Positions 12,484 to 24,900 of a stretch of 64,000 bases of DNA are shown one piece after another. This DNA is from Fistularia commersonii (Eukaryota; Chordata; Actinopteri; Syngnathiformes; Fistulariidae). Within the stretch, counting starts at the first letter, position 1; each line of letters starts with the position of its first letter. Location of the stretch: contig JBBMNZ010000015.1 of the NCBI GenBank assembly GCA_037954325.1, forward strand, positions 10,432,501 to 10,496,500, written 5' to 3'. The position numbers and the translations under genes are program-made. The notes beneath the pieces were generated by a model, which saw only the letters and a list, made by a program, of their open reading frames with translations, was not told where the DNA came from and made no database searches.

Positions 12484-14189
12484 CAGCAACTTGGTATAAA
12501 TACATGTCATAAAAGAAATACTAGCTACTTGTTTTAAGCGTAAATGCCGTCCGGCCTGCAATCGGTCAATCGGATTTGAATTTCGTTTTATTTAGATTAA
12601 TTTTTTGCGTTTGTCCGGGTTTTGTTTCAAAAAAAACAAAGCAAAAAAAAAAAATAATAAGGTCATATTTTTTTTTTTAACCATTCTGTTCCTTTGGCAA
12701 TGAAGGACTAAATTGGATAACATGACTTGGCGCTGAGTAACGGATGCACAGACGCTCGGGACAGCTGAGAGTGAAACTGCCCCTCTTCTTTTGACAGCGC
12801 GTCACCGATGTCTGGTGTTATCCGGATTGTAGTCGACCCCGCGACCGACGAATGGCAGCGGGACTGTATTTGTGCGGCGCTTTTTCAGGTCTGCTGACCT
12901 TTCCGAAGAGCTGTTACAACATTGTCACATTCACCCATTCACACGGTGCTGGTGCCGACGCCAACTGGCAGTAAAACACCTACGGCGCGGCGCCACAGGC
13001 CGATTCGGAGCGCAGCGCCGCACTTAAAGGATACCTCTGCACGCTCTGAGGTCATCGAACCGGTGACCCACCGACCCCACGGAGGCCCTCCCCCTCGCTT
13101 TCTATGCTAACAATCTGGTGGCTCAACGCGACGGAGATTTGCGCGCTCTGGCCTCGGTGCGAGGGGGGGGTTCTGTCCCCGCTCAATTACATAAGATTTG
13201 GGGAATCTGGGACTTTGAGTATCTGTGTTCCCAATCATATGACATCAGCAGATAAATGCCGAAAGAATCAATTCCAGTCGACTCGTGTCTATGTGTGTGT
13301 GTGTGTCTCCTTTTTTAAAATTCTGCTTTTAATTCTTGTTGCGCCTGAATTCTCAAACTGTGTCAACGCAGAGGCCGACCCTTTTTTTAATTCGCTCGCT
13401 CGTGATGGCTTGCCGCTTGTTATTCCTCCCGAGTCTAAGGCGAGTGTCGTAATATTGTCGAGGGTAGAGCCGGCAGGGGACGGATCCAAGCGATGAGTGA
13501 CTGGATGATTCCCTGAAAAATCCCGCCGCCCTCCACCTGCAAGCTAAAACGTATCCCTTTCTCCCCAGAATGGCCGTCTGGTACGATATCGGGTGATTGT
13601 ATTTGGAGTTTTGCAATAATTATCCTTTTAATGTCACCCACTAAGCCTCGCTGTACCGTGTCCACCTATGAATTTTCACATCGGATCGTCATGTTTTTCC
13701 CCTTTTCATTTTCTTGCTAAAATGTCAGGCCGAGCGGAGAGTTGGAAGCGGCGATAGCTGCTCATGGGCTCGGCGTCCGACGCCAGAATTCGAGGTCACA
13801 GGCGGCGCCTTGCCGCGCAGCTGCACAGCAGACGTTAATTGCCGGTAAAACGCGCAGGAACGTTCAGTACCTAAAGAAGTATTCCAAGATGCGACACACC
13901 CTGGCTGAAATAACATTCATGAGGGAACATGGACTTAACCCGTATAAATTCTGTATGACGGTAGATTTATGGATTCAATTGGAATAAAAAAAAAATGCAA
14001 TTATTTTAATGCATGTGTGATCCTCGAACCTGTATTTTTATATCTGATGTATTGTCATGACACGCATCAGTGCTTTGCATTCCCGCCCAGGCGCCTGGTG
14101 TTTCGAGCGTTAACGCCGGGCTATACGTTTCTCCCGCGAGCAGATGTTTATAATCCAGCAACCTGTGACCTTTTCCCGTCTGGCTGCAG

Positions 14190-14288
14190 GTGGTTCGTGT
14201 CTCCAAACATGGTGTAGCTGAAGCCCCGCGGTCCGTGAAGCAGCAGCAGCAGCAGCAGCAGAGGCAGCGAAGCTCGCACCGCGCCAGG
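14190..14288 (+). promoter_or_regulatory. ncor1 5' UTR part of the start-codon exon, with minimal uORF and CAG repeat
   Basis: The exon begins after TGGCTGCAG at 14189. It carries ATG-GTG-TAG at 14209-14217 with A at -3 and G at +4 (strong context), then a CAG-type repeat of about seven units (14239-14262). The uORF stop is 71 nt upstream of the ncor1 ATG and in another frame, so reinitiation is possible. Confidence 0.7.
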
Positions 14289-14399
14289 ATGTCGAGCAGC
14301 TCGGGCTACCCCCCCAGCCAGGGGAGCTTCAGCAGCGAGCAAAGCCGATATCCATCCCATTCTGTCCAGTACACCTTCAGCGGCGCGCGGCACCAACAG
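14289..14399 (+). CDS. ncor1: ncor1 coding exon 1
   Basis: Residues 1-37, MSSSSGYPPSQG and SEQSRYPSHSVQYTF, the NCOR1 N-terminus. Donor CAACAG|GTACGC, phase 0. Confidence 0.95.
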
Positions 14400-17300
14400 G
14401 TACGCTAGTGAAACCTGAGCTCATTCACACGGTTAGCGGGGCCTTTCTGTGTGGAGTCTCTGTGTTCTCCCCGTGTCTGCGTGGGGATCCGCCACCTTCC
14501 CCGGGTTCCTCGAAAAACATGCAGGAGGATCAGTTGATGCACTAAATTGCTTGTTTGCGTTTAGAAAGAATGAATGTCTCTATATGACATGTGAATAGTT
14601 GCATGTAAACATGACAGGGTTAGTACTTGGAATTGCAGCTGCCAGGCAGAAGATTTATGGACATAGTGAGAGAGGATATGAAGGTAGTAGTTGTGAGACA
14701 GGAGGATACAGAAAATAAGGATAGATGGAAAAGGTTGATTTGATGTGGCGACCCCTGAGGGGAAAAGCCCAAAGGAAAGGAAGATGACAGGGTTAGCACT
14801 TGTATGAGATGAGATGTACTTTAAATGTCCCATGCTTGGGAAATTGTTTTGTAAGACATACAGTAAAAGGACGAGACAAGCAAAAAAATACACGTAAAAA
14901 ATAAATATCATAAATAAACTCTGAAGTGTAAAAGTATCAAGTTTGATCTTAAAAAGAGTCTCATGCTTACTAATATTCAGGAATAAATAATAAGCAAAGT
15001 GGCAATGTGAAGGGTGAGTGGTTGTATGTAACTACTTGCGGCCCCGTGACCGGTCCGGGAGGAACGTCAGCTCGACCAGTGACAGCAGGGAGAGGTTTCA
15101 GCTCCCCGTCGACCCCGAGTGCAGGATAAGCAGTGCAGATAATGAATAAATGAATGAATGAATGAATGAATGAATGATTGAATGAAGTTAGTACCGTTAA
15201 GGCCTTTTGTCCACACAGTGAGGGAGGGTTGCTGTCAGTGAATCAGTTCATCTCCCAACCTGTCCGGATAAGCAGGACTTCAGGATTAAGCCATATAGCT
15301 TAAGAATGATTGAATGAATAAATGAATGAATGAATGAATGGTGTGATGATACTGTGTTGGTGCCCCCAGGGAATGCCCAGGGTTGCAGCGTCGGCCCCGG
15401 GGCCACAGCTTTGAAGCCCAAGTCGCACAAATCCTGAATTCATGTGCTTGATGTCTTTGTTGTCACCGCACGCCTCTTTTTTTCTTTTTTCTCCCAAAGA
15501 TAGTTCATAATTTTCCATATAGTTAAAAATATCACTTACGCGCGTATTTATTCTAACAGAAGGGGGTCTTTATATAAATCAGCCCGACCGATAAATTACC
15601 CCGGCCGGCTTGTTACCCGCTCCGCACCGACGCGTCGCTGGCGTGAATGAAAGGCTTTGACTACGGTCTGCGCTGGCCGGCTGATCTCTGCCCCTCGCTG
15701 GAAATCCACAGACAGATGTCAGCAGGATCATAAATAACACCCCGCTAGAAACTGTGGCTTTTTTTTTTTGTTAATTCGGTTTAGAGGCTGTGAGAGAGGC
15801 TGGGAGGTTGGAAGGCCTAACTTTTACTCTGGCGTTTTTATATATGACATCTATGCTAAATGTTCCGGCGCTTTGTGACTCCACCTGTCTTCTCTGCAGC
15901 GGGAAAGTCAGAAACGTAAGTTCATGACCTGTTTCCAACACAGGTCTGGAATTTTAACTCATGATTTTTCACGCAGAACCGTTGTCGTGGTCGCTGCCGC
16001 CGGCGACGCGCCAAACCCGGCAGGCTGAGAAATTGTGTGATGTTATCTAGCAACCTGGGGCCTGGAGTTCAGAGGAGGCTGTGTGTGTGTGTGTGTCTGT
16101 GTGCATGTCTGTGTGTCAGTCCGTCTGTGTTGCCCCCGTGGATGCAACCCGAAAAAAAAGAAGGTTGAATTAGCAAACTCAGCTGCGCCATAAGGAGAGA
16201 ACACCCGTGGAAAGATTTGCCATTCTGCACCTTAATAACAAAACCAGAAGGCGGGAACGGATTAATAGCGTTTAAATTCATTTCAGCGGGGAGATTTAAT
16301 TTGATGTACGAGCAAATAGAGTTACGAAATCGGTCACAGAACCAATCAAACTCGTAAGTCAAGGTATGACCGACTTTGTTGCAGTGGTGGCGGCTGATGC
16401 ACGAGTGCGTGCTAATTTTAAACGCAGCACTGTGAATGCCGCACTATTACACAGGCATGTGCAACGTTAGCAAGTTGTCCCCAACCACGTTGCTTGGTGT
16501 CCAGAGGAATGAATGAAAGCGCCGTCATCAAGGTTCGGCCGCTGCGCTTGTTCGCCCTTCGAGAACCGCGCCGCCCACCGGAGAGGTGGTGGATCCTCAG
16601 AGTCGATGCTCGATCCGCAAAGGTCGCCCAGCTGCGGGGGCGACCTTTGTGTCGGTTCCGGAAAAACACTTCCGGCGCTCCGTTCGGCCTCTGGCCTCGC
16701 GGCGCTGCATTGCACATAGTCCCCTGGTTCACCTCCAGGTGCGTGTGTGTATTTGTGTGTGTGTGTGTTTGTGTGCCCTCCGGTTGTCGTGCTTTGCAGA
16801 AGCTCGCTTTCACGGAAAATTGGCCGCGTGTTTCTCGGCATTGGAATTGTTTGCTTTGACCAGGGGAAGTAAACGGGGGAAAAAAACTGGAGTTTAGAAA
16901 GTTTCCCCAGAATTACATGTACATTTTCTGAGGTCAAGCTGATAACATTAGTCTACTCCCAGGAGCAGTTTGGTAAATATTACAGTGTTGTTGTTATTGT
17001 TTTCCAAAGATCAGAATTAATGCAAGTTTCATTTCAGTGTACGTCACCCATTATCCTGATAAGTGTTGTCAGAAGATGTTTTTCGCTCTGTAAAGGGTTT
17101 TTTTAAGCCTCTTGACGTCCCAAGATGTCCTTGAGCCGGGCGCTGAGACACTGAGTAGGGGGACGCAGCTTTTAAACTAAAGCACGGTAAAGTCCCAGGT
17201 TTTGTTCAGGTGGCCGTCTGTGTTGTTAGTGGCCAAGCACACAGTATGAGGGACGGAAAAAGACTCTGGCAGATGATTTCTCGGCCAACTTTTGTGATAT

Positions 17301-17459
17301 TTGTGTGCGCGTGCATGAGACTTAATTACAATGAGCTGTGAACCAAGATGTGAGCTGTCTGACTGTTTTACATCTTTTAGAGGGTGGAGCCAGGAGACTT
17401 GTGTGTGTGTGTGTGTGTGTGTGTTTTTTTTAGAGCTGGTTTTCAACCTTCTCTCTCCT

Positions 17460-17493
<34 letters not shown>

Positions 17494-17649
17494 TGTGTGT
17501 CTTTCCTCAGGATTTCACCGTCCCAGACTATCGGGCTCACATGCAGGATCCGCAGGGTCGGAGGAGGCCGTCGCTGCTGTCAGAATTTCACCCCGGGACG
17601 GAGCGGTAAGGGCCGCTCATCATCTGCATCCAGGGTTCCTTCCCTCTGT

Positions 17650-17688
<39 letters not shown>

Positions 17689-20600
17689 ACGTGATTCGCA
17701 AGCAGCTGCTGACGGATCCGCGGATGTTTGTCCTCCCCAGGCCTCCTGAGAGACGTCATGGCTACGAGCAGCAGTTTCACTCCGTCGCGTCGCAACAGGA
17801 GCACGAGGCCTTGGAGGCCAAGCGCCCACGCATGGAGGCGATCACCGACGCCCACGTCACGCGCACGCCTCCATCCGCCGGGGGGATCGTCCTGCCCGTG
17901 CCGCATGCAGTGCAAGACAGCCTCAGAGCCACCGTGGAGGTCAAAAAGGTGGGACACCGCGCTTCATCTTGTGGACGAGGAGGCAGCTACAACGACCCTC
18001 TTTTAGAGACATTGGCTTATGAGTGCATCAACTTAGGAGTTTTCTGACATATGAGCCGTCGCTCAGTGGATTTTTTGCTTTGTGATATGAGCTGAGATCT
18101 GAGTTAGGAGCGAGCGGGATGCGGGGGTGATTGACGCCGACGTGGCAGCCGCTGTCATTGAAATGCCATTTAAAAAAACAGTTGCGTGTTCTCGACTCGT
18201 CCGGGATGAGATGGACAAGTTTATGTCGGTGAAGATCCCGTGACGGAGTGCATCATCTGTGAGAAGGCAGGAGACATTTGAATGTCAAAGGATGAGGTAT
18301 CTGAAGAGTCACTCAAAGAGGAGCGCCATTGACCGTGTCGCTAAATGAAGTTTCGCCATTAAGTCTAGCAGAGTTACAGTTAGCAACACATTGTAGCATA
18401 AAGTGTGTACTCCGTAAGTGAAGCGATAGAGCACCAAATGAAAAACTCCCCACAACTCCTCCGCCAGCATCTTCATCCGATCTCCTAAGTAACTACACGA
18501 CTTACCTTGAAGAATGTTTTTTTTTTTTTTTTTTTAAGACAGTAGTACAGTACAGCACTTTTTTTTTCAAAAGTATATTTTTCTTATTTAAAAACACATC
18601 ACAAAAACACGGGTTCTAGAATGGGTACATAGCGTTTCAATTCTTTTCAGTGGGGAAATTTGATTTAACATACGAGCTAATTGACTTACGAGTGCGATCA
18701 TAGAACCAACCAGACTCGTAAGTCAGGCTATGACTGTATCTTATGGTCTCTGCGAAGGTCTGTAACACCGCAGGCTCCCATCTCTAGTGCCAGAAGATCT
18801 GCGGGAAAGCAGGTTTGCGAGAAGCAGATCACTATCTACGGAGGACCCACGCCATGATTTGGGGTTTAGCAGGTTAATCATGAGGGGTTCGTGTTGTAGT
18901 TTTTCAAAAGTTAAATACAGGATTTTTTTTTCTTTTTGTCCCTCCCAGGAGTCTCAGTTCACGGTCAAAGTGGAGTGTCCGTCCCCAGGAGGCCCCACAT
19001 TGCACATGGGCGAGGAGCAGGACACCTCCCCCTCCAAGCTGTCTAAGGAGGAGCTGATCCAGAGCATGGACCGGGTGGACAGGGAGATCGCCAAAGTGGA
19101 GCAACAGATTTTCAAGTTGAAGAAGAAGCAGGTCGGTTTGCCGCGCGCAACTCGACCCGGGAGGGTTTTCGAGCTCCGGGGAGACAAAACCAGAGGGAGG
19201 CCAAAAGCCGAGTCTCAACTCCCAGCCGAGGGACGAAATGTTCAAGCGATTCAATGATGAGGTCCAGACACAGAAGGCGCCGTAGTTGTCCCAGCTCACG
19301 GAAGATACATTTTTAAGATTAAGATACCGCGTGACACGTGTTGACGGAAGGCGCTTTTTATAGACACAATTCAGCCGACGTCAACGTAAAGAGGTAGAAG
19401 GCCCACGAGTGCGCCGTCATACAACTTGGCATGATATGCCTTCGTCTGACAGGTTCTCTGACAGTTTTGACGGGCTGACGGTCCGCTCCTCCCGTGCGGA
19501 TTAGCTCGTTTTAACCTTGCTCGTGTCTGCGTTTCCCCCCCGCTATCTCTTTTCGGAATTCTGCCTCATTAGACAGGAATGCGAGCCGCGCTCTCTTGGC
19601 AGCCGGGCCGGCCGTCAGCCTCGCGCTCGATTTTTAGGGATCTGTTTGTTTGAGGCATTTCAGGAACTCCTAATCTAGTCCCTGTAAGCTGGCAGCTAAC
19701 ATGACCTTTGACCTGTAAACATTGACCAACCAAACATGTCGGTTCAACCTGTCTGTCAGCGCAGGCATGGCCGCAGTGGCAAAAACCTTGTGTTTTCCGC
19801 TTGAACCAGCAGGCAGAGATGAATCTGATAAAGGCCCGCATGATCAGAGATCTGTTTTCAGATAGGCGGGTTTGAAAATAAACACGGACGACAAATAAAA
19901 CCATACCCCCCCCCGCCCCCGGTGTTATCGGTGTTATGCGTCCCGCACCCTAATGGTCAAAACTATTTTTTGTGTCGGTGTTGTCGCCTAGCAACAACTC
20001 GAGGAGGAAGCAGCGAAGCCAGTGGAGCCAGAAAAGCCAGTGACCCCTCCCCCGGTGGAGCACAAGCACCGCAGCATCGTCCAGATCATCTACGACGAGA
20101 ACAGGGTCAGTGTTCCGCCAGCGGCGAGGCTTCGCTCCACCCCGACCACCCCGGGGACGGGCCGCCGCGCACAAATGTCCAACTCTTCCCACAACGAGGG
20201 CCAAAAGAACACGCCTCCGAACCAGTCGACGGCGAATGTTTGCTGGAGCGGAGCGGCATGTTGTGTTTTTCTTTTTTTTTTTGTTTGTTTTTTTGTTTAT
20301 TTGTTCTTCCTGTGCAACACAAGCACTAGTGGGAGCATTTGTTTTTTCATTTTCCGAAATAATATTGAAGTGCATCTGCCGCCGGAATGCACTGGTGTGT
20401 TTGTTTTTGATAATAATGATAATACATTTTATTTAAGGCGCCTCTCAAGGACACCGTACAGACATATACACGTACACGAACTACAGATTTAAAAGAAACA
20501 ATCAGAATAAAACAATAAATGCGATGAAGTGGTAAAAGTGACAGAGCATTTGGCGTCAGTTGGGACAGGCCGCTTTAAACAGATGTGTTTTGAGTTGTGA

Positions 20601-21879
20601 GTCGTGGGGAAAGGAATGGATGTTTTTGCATCGTGTGTGTGCGCGCGGGTGCGTGTGTGTGTGTGTAAAACATGCATTTAACCAAAGTCAAGTGCAAAGG
20701 CAGGCTTAGGTGTCCGTCCACTCAGATGAACAATAGGGGAGTGACTGCGTTGCCGGAGGTTACTACAGTTCATGACTGTCAGATGATGTTGTGGTAGGAG
20801 AGCACTTAGACACGCCTTCCTTCCCAGTCAGTAAATAACCCCTCGGGCCTTGGAGCTCTGAGTGCAGCACTCAGAGCCCAGGCCTCTCCTCCCTTCCCCT
20901 CCGCGGCCTGCACGCCGACGCTCCAGAGGCAGGGGAAAGACATATAAATTATCCCCCCCGGTGATCTTCACGACGTCTGGGTGGGAAGAAAAAAAAAAAA
21001 AAAAAAAAAAAGTCCCACACCAAAGCTTTCACTTGATTTGTTTTTTCCTCCGAGGTCCCTCTTCCTCGCCCAGTTCCCGTCCGTTATCGGGAACTCCGCC
21101 GGAAAAGTCGTGATGACGAACCTGCCGAACTTACCTCCCCCGAATTTCCTTCTCGTCATCATTATAATGATTTATTTTTGATTTTATTTTTAGAAAAAAG
21201 CCGAAGAGGCCCATAAAATACTCGAAGGTCTCGGTCCAAAGGTCGAGCTGGTAAGTTTTTTTTTTTTTTTTTAATTAACCTTTTATTTTTAATTGCTCAG
21301 TATACTTGACAAAAGAAATAACTTTTTTGAATATCACTCTCCATCTCAGCCCCTATACAATCAGCCATCGGACACAAAGGTGTACCACGATAACATCAAG
21401 ACGTGAGTATTCATCCCGCTCTCACACACACACACACACACACACACTTAAGAGTGATTCGTATCGTAAACATCGTTTCAGCTGACACTGTGCTCTGTGA
21501 GGCGAGGCGCCGGCGGCGGCTCCGACCTTCCAGCCGATAGCCCCCCCCCCCCCCCCCCCAGATAATTCCGTCTAATCTGATTGGCGACTAACCTGGGTTG
21601 AGTTTTCCCGGCTGACACAGAGGAGAGTGTCGAGGCTCTCGGCCCGCGGACGCCGACGCCCGTGAACCAAAGAGTTCCCGGTATCCCATACCTTTGAAAC
21701 AAGGGAGATGTTTTTAAAACCGGGCTCTTCGTGTAATTTACGCAGGCCCCCTCCAAAAAAATGTCCCTCGCTCCGCTGAAATAATAGCTCCTTTGTGATG
21801 TGATTTTATTTTTTTAATTATTTTTTGTACACGGCATGCAATTTTTGAGCCTTTTTTTTTTTTTATTGTTTTTGTTTGC

Positions 21880-21914
<35 letters not shown>

Positions 21915-24900
21915 CGCTACAATCATTTTAGCCAAAGAACACAATAAAACCCCTCCTCTTTTCCCCCCCTTCTCACCGTGTGTTTGCTCTCTCTTGTTTT
22001 CCAGAAACCAAGTCATGAGGAAGAAGCTGATTTTGTTTTTCAAGCGGCGGAATCACGCTCGTAAACAGAGGGTAAGCGGAAGCGGGAGTTCCAGGTAGCC
22101 GCGCGGCGCCGCATCCAATTTTTATTTTTTTTTTCTCTTCGCCTCTTTTCCCATCGGAAGCCCACCCACTGCGACACAAGGTCGGGCGCTGTTTGCCTTC
22201 GTCGCGGGTCACGATACGCCGTTATCGCCGTCTGCCTCGCCAGATTGACCCAGAGCAAATGAATAGTGACGCAGTCCGGGTTCACGGCGAACACTCGGCC
22301 ATGCAGAAGCCCCCCCCCCCACACACACACAGACACACACACCTCTCTTAATGTTTGCCCTTAGGACTGGGTTAATATGCAGGAGATGGATGAGTCAGCG
22401 CCGTGCCGAGGCCTGGTTTCTGAAACCTGCTGTGTTTGGTAAAAGCAGCCATCGTGGCTTGGGATCTAGGCACGGCCTGAGTAGCGCCATGTAAGACGTG
22501 GGGCTAGAGGTTATGCACAATAAGGTATTTTTTTACACGAATTAAAGGGAAAACCCCACAAATGACAGGAAAGGATGCAGGCGTCCCTCCAATTGGACGG
22601 TCGGGGGATCAATTCCCGAGCTCCAGTGTCCTCAGGCAAGGCACCAAACCCCCACTTGGTCAACTCCTGATACGTGTGTGTGAATCCATTTAAAAGGGCC
22701 ATATAAGTGGAGGATATTCAGCAATCTGTCATGTCTTGTTCGCTAATATTTCAATGCGCAAGCCGAATACGAGACTTTAAAATAGCCCAGTAACTTGTGT
22801 CACAACAGCCCGCAATTCTACCTTTTTTTTTATGCAAAGGTAATATTTATATTACCAGTGCACCCGGATTCCCGCGTTTGTTTGAAGCCGAAAGCTCGGC
22901 GGAGTGACAGAAGCCGGCGGTATCCCTCGGCCAACAGCAACTTTTTAAATAGGTCAGAATACCCCCCGCGCCCCCCTGGGCCTCAGGCCCTCCCGTCCCC
23001 ACCTTCCCTGTCTGCGGCCTGTCGGGTTCAGACGGACCTGTTGGACTTTGAGTGTCGGCGGGGGCAGCGCGGGGGCAGCGCGGGGCCTCGTGCCAACAGG
23101 AAGGTGAATTGTTTGTCCTTGGCTGCGTGGGCCGTGTGGAAACCAGGCGGCTTTGTCCTCTCCTTATCTCCCGCTCGACACTTACAACTCTCCGCATCTG
23201 TCCCGAAGTTTGCCAAACCCCTTCCCGTTACCGATGCGTGCGTGTTCGTTCCCGCCGCGTCCACACAGGAACAGAAGATCTGCCAGCGCTACGACCAGCT
23301 GATGGAGGCGTGGGAGAAGAAGGTGGAGCGGATGGAGAACAACCCACGGCGCAAGGCCAAGGAGAGCAGGACGCGGGAGTACTACGAGAGGCAGTTCCCT
23401 GAGATCCGCAAGCAGAGAGAGCAGCAGGAGCGCTTCCAAAGGTACGGCTGCCTCAGGGGTTACCCAGTCGCCCAGAGGACTAAATTAATCCATTCGTTAT
23501 TATCAACGCTTATCCTGTACTCTGGGTTACGGGGGGCGCTGAAGCCCATGCCAGCTGCCATTTGGCTGGCGGCGGGGTTCACCCTGCACCGGTCAATCAC
23601 AGCCCCACATATAGAGATGTACAACCATTCTCATGCATGCATATACACACACACAACCATTCACCCCAAGTCACATAGATACATAAAACTGTTCATCCTC
23701 ACATTCATACATCATAAGGACACATACAACCATTCGCTGTCACTCACCCGTCATACAGAGACATTCAGCCTCTCATTCACAAATCACATAGAGACATACA
23801 ACTGTTCGTCCTCTCATTCATGCGTCATGTGGACAAATACCACATTTCACCCTCTCATTCGTACATCACGCAAACGTCCAGCCATCCGGTATGTCAGTCA
23901 CTTGTTCTCGTCATCTAGACGCACAGCTGTTCACATCATATAGAGACAGAAACCATTTTCCCTCTCATTCATTCGTCATGTGGAGACGTCCAACCGCTCA
24001 CCCTCTAATTTACACGTCACATAGAGATATGCAACCATTCGCTGTCATAACACCAACATATAGTTGACATACATCATTGTCAACCCATTGTCAACATCAT
24101 TCACACCTCTGGGCAATTTAGGGTCTCCAGTTTAGGAGCCACTGGTGTGAAGAAAAAGTAGCTTTCCGCAAAGATAAACCCCCGGGTTACGTGTTGGATC
24201 GCGTCACGTCACTCGAGACAACCGCGACAGCTGCTCAGCTCCTGTAAGCCTGTGCTCCTTATCTGACTCTGGTTCCGGCCTCCAGTGAGTCAAGAAACCC
24301 TGGAAAAAAGTTCAGCTTCTGAAAAAAGGGAGGAAAAAAAAAAAAAAAAAGAAGACAATGACGACTTGTATCGATTTTGTGTACGAGCGCTGCGTCCCGA
24401 CTGCAGGGTCGCACAGCTCCTTAGACAATACCGCCCTGTTCTCCGCAGGGTCGGCCAGAGGGGGACAGGCCTGTCGGCGACCATCGCCCGGAGCGAGCAC
24501 GAGATCTCGGAGATCATAGACGGCCTCTCGGAGCAGGAGGTGAGCTTCACAATGTGACGTGGCGTAAACGGGAAAGCGAAGTCCGCGAGATCCAGGAAAA
24601 TATATGGAGTGAGGCGGACCGTGTTTTAATTCCTACCGAGCAGAACAACGAGAAGCAGATGAGGCAGCTGTCCGTCATCCCGCCCATGATGTACGACTCG
24701 GAGCAGAGGAGGGTGAAGTTCATCAACATGAACGGCCTGATGGACGACCCCATGAAAGTGTACAAAGCCCGGCAGTTCATGAACGTGTGGACCGAGCACG
24801 AGAAGGAGATCTTCAAGGAGAAGTGAGTGCTCGTCCTGCGGCGGGAGCCGGGTTTCCCGGACTGACATTTTTGCGATATTATCTCCAGAGGAGAGGAGGG

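Larger units (their letters stand above)
9501..14189 (+). other. probable first intron of ncor1 (5' UTR intron)
   Basis: 4.7 kb between the promoter region and the start-codon exon. It holds a (CA)n tract at 11304-11341, an RTE-derived insertion at 12283-12483 and short GT/T runs. No supported coding exon. Confidence 0.5.
14400..17510 (+). other. ncor1 intron after coding exon 1
   Basis: 3.1 kb made largely of repeats: a fish interspersed repeat in pieces (14435-14548, 15030-15187), a nested RTE insertion (14630-14783), two TGAA tetranucleotide tracts, a pogo-like fragment at 16255-16372, and GT tracts at 17401-17424 and 17461-17500. Confidence 0.7.

Noticed and set aside
22795..23943. 382-codon open frame on the plus strand
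   Set aside because: It fuses intron 8 sequence, the real ncor1 exon 9 and a minisatellite; splice sites at 23268 and 23442 and homology show only 23269-23441 is coding.
23590..24060. Regularly spaced repeats resembling a CRISPR array
   Set aside because: Units are degenerate, unequal in length and embedded in a eukaryotic interspersed repeat; no spacer pattern.
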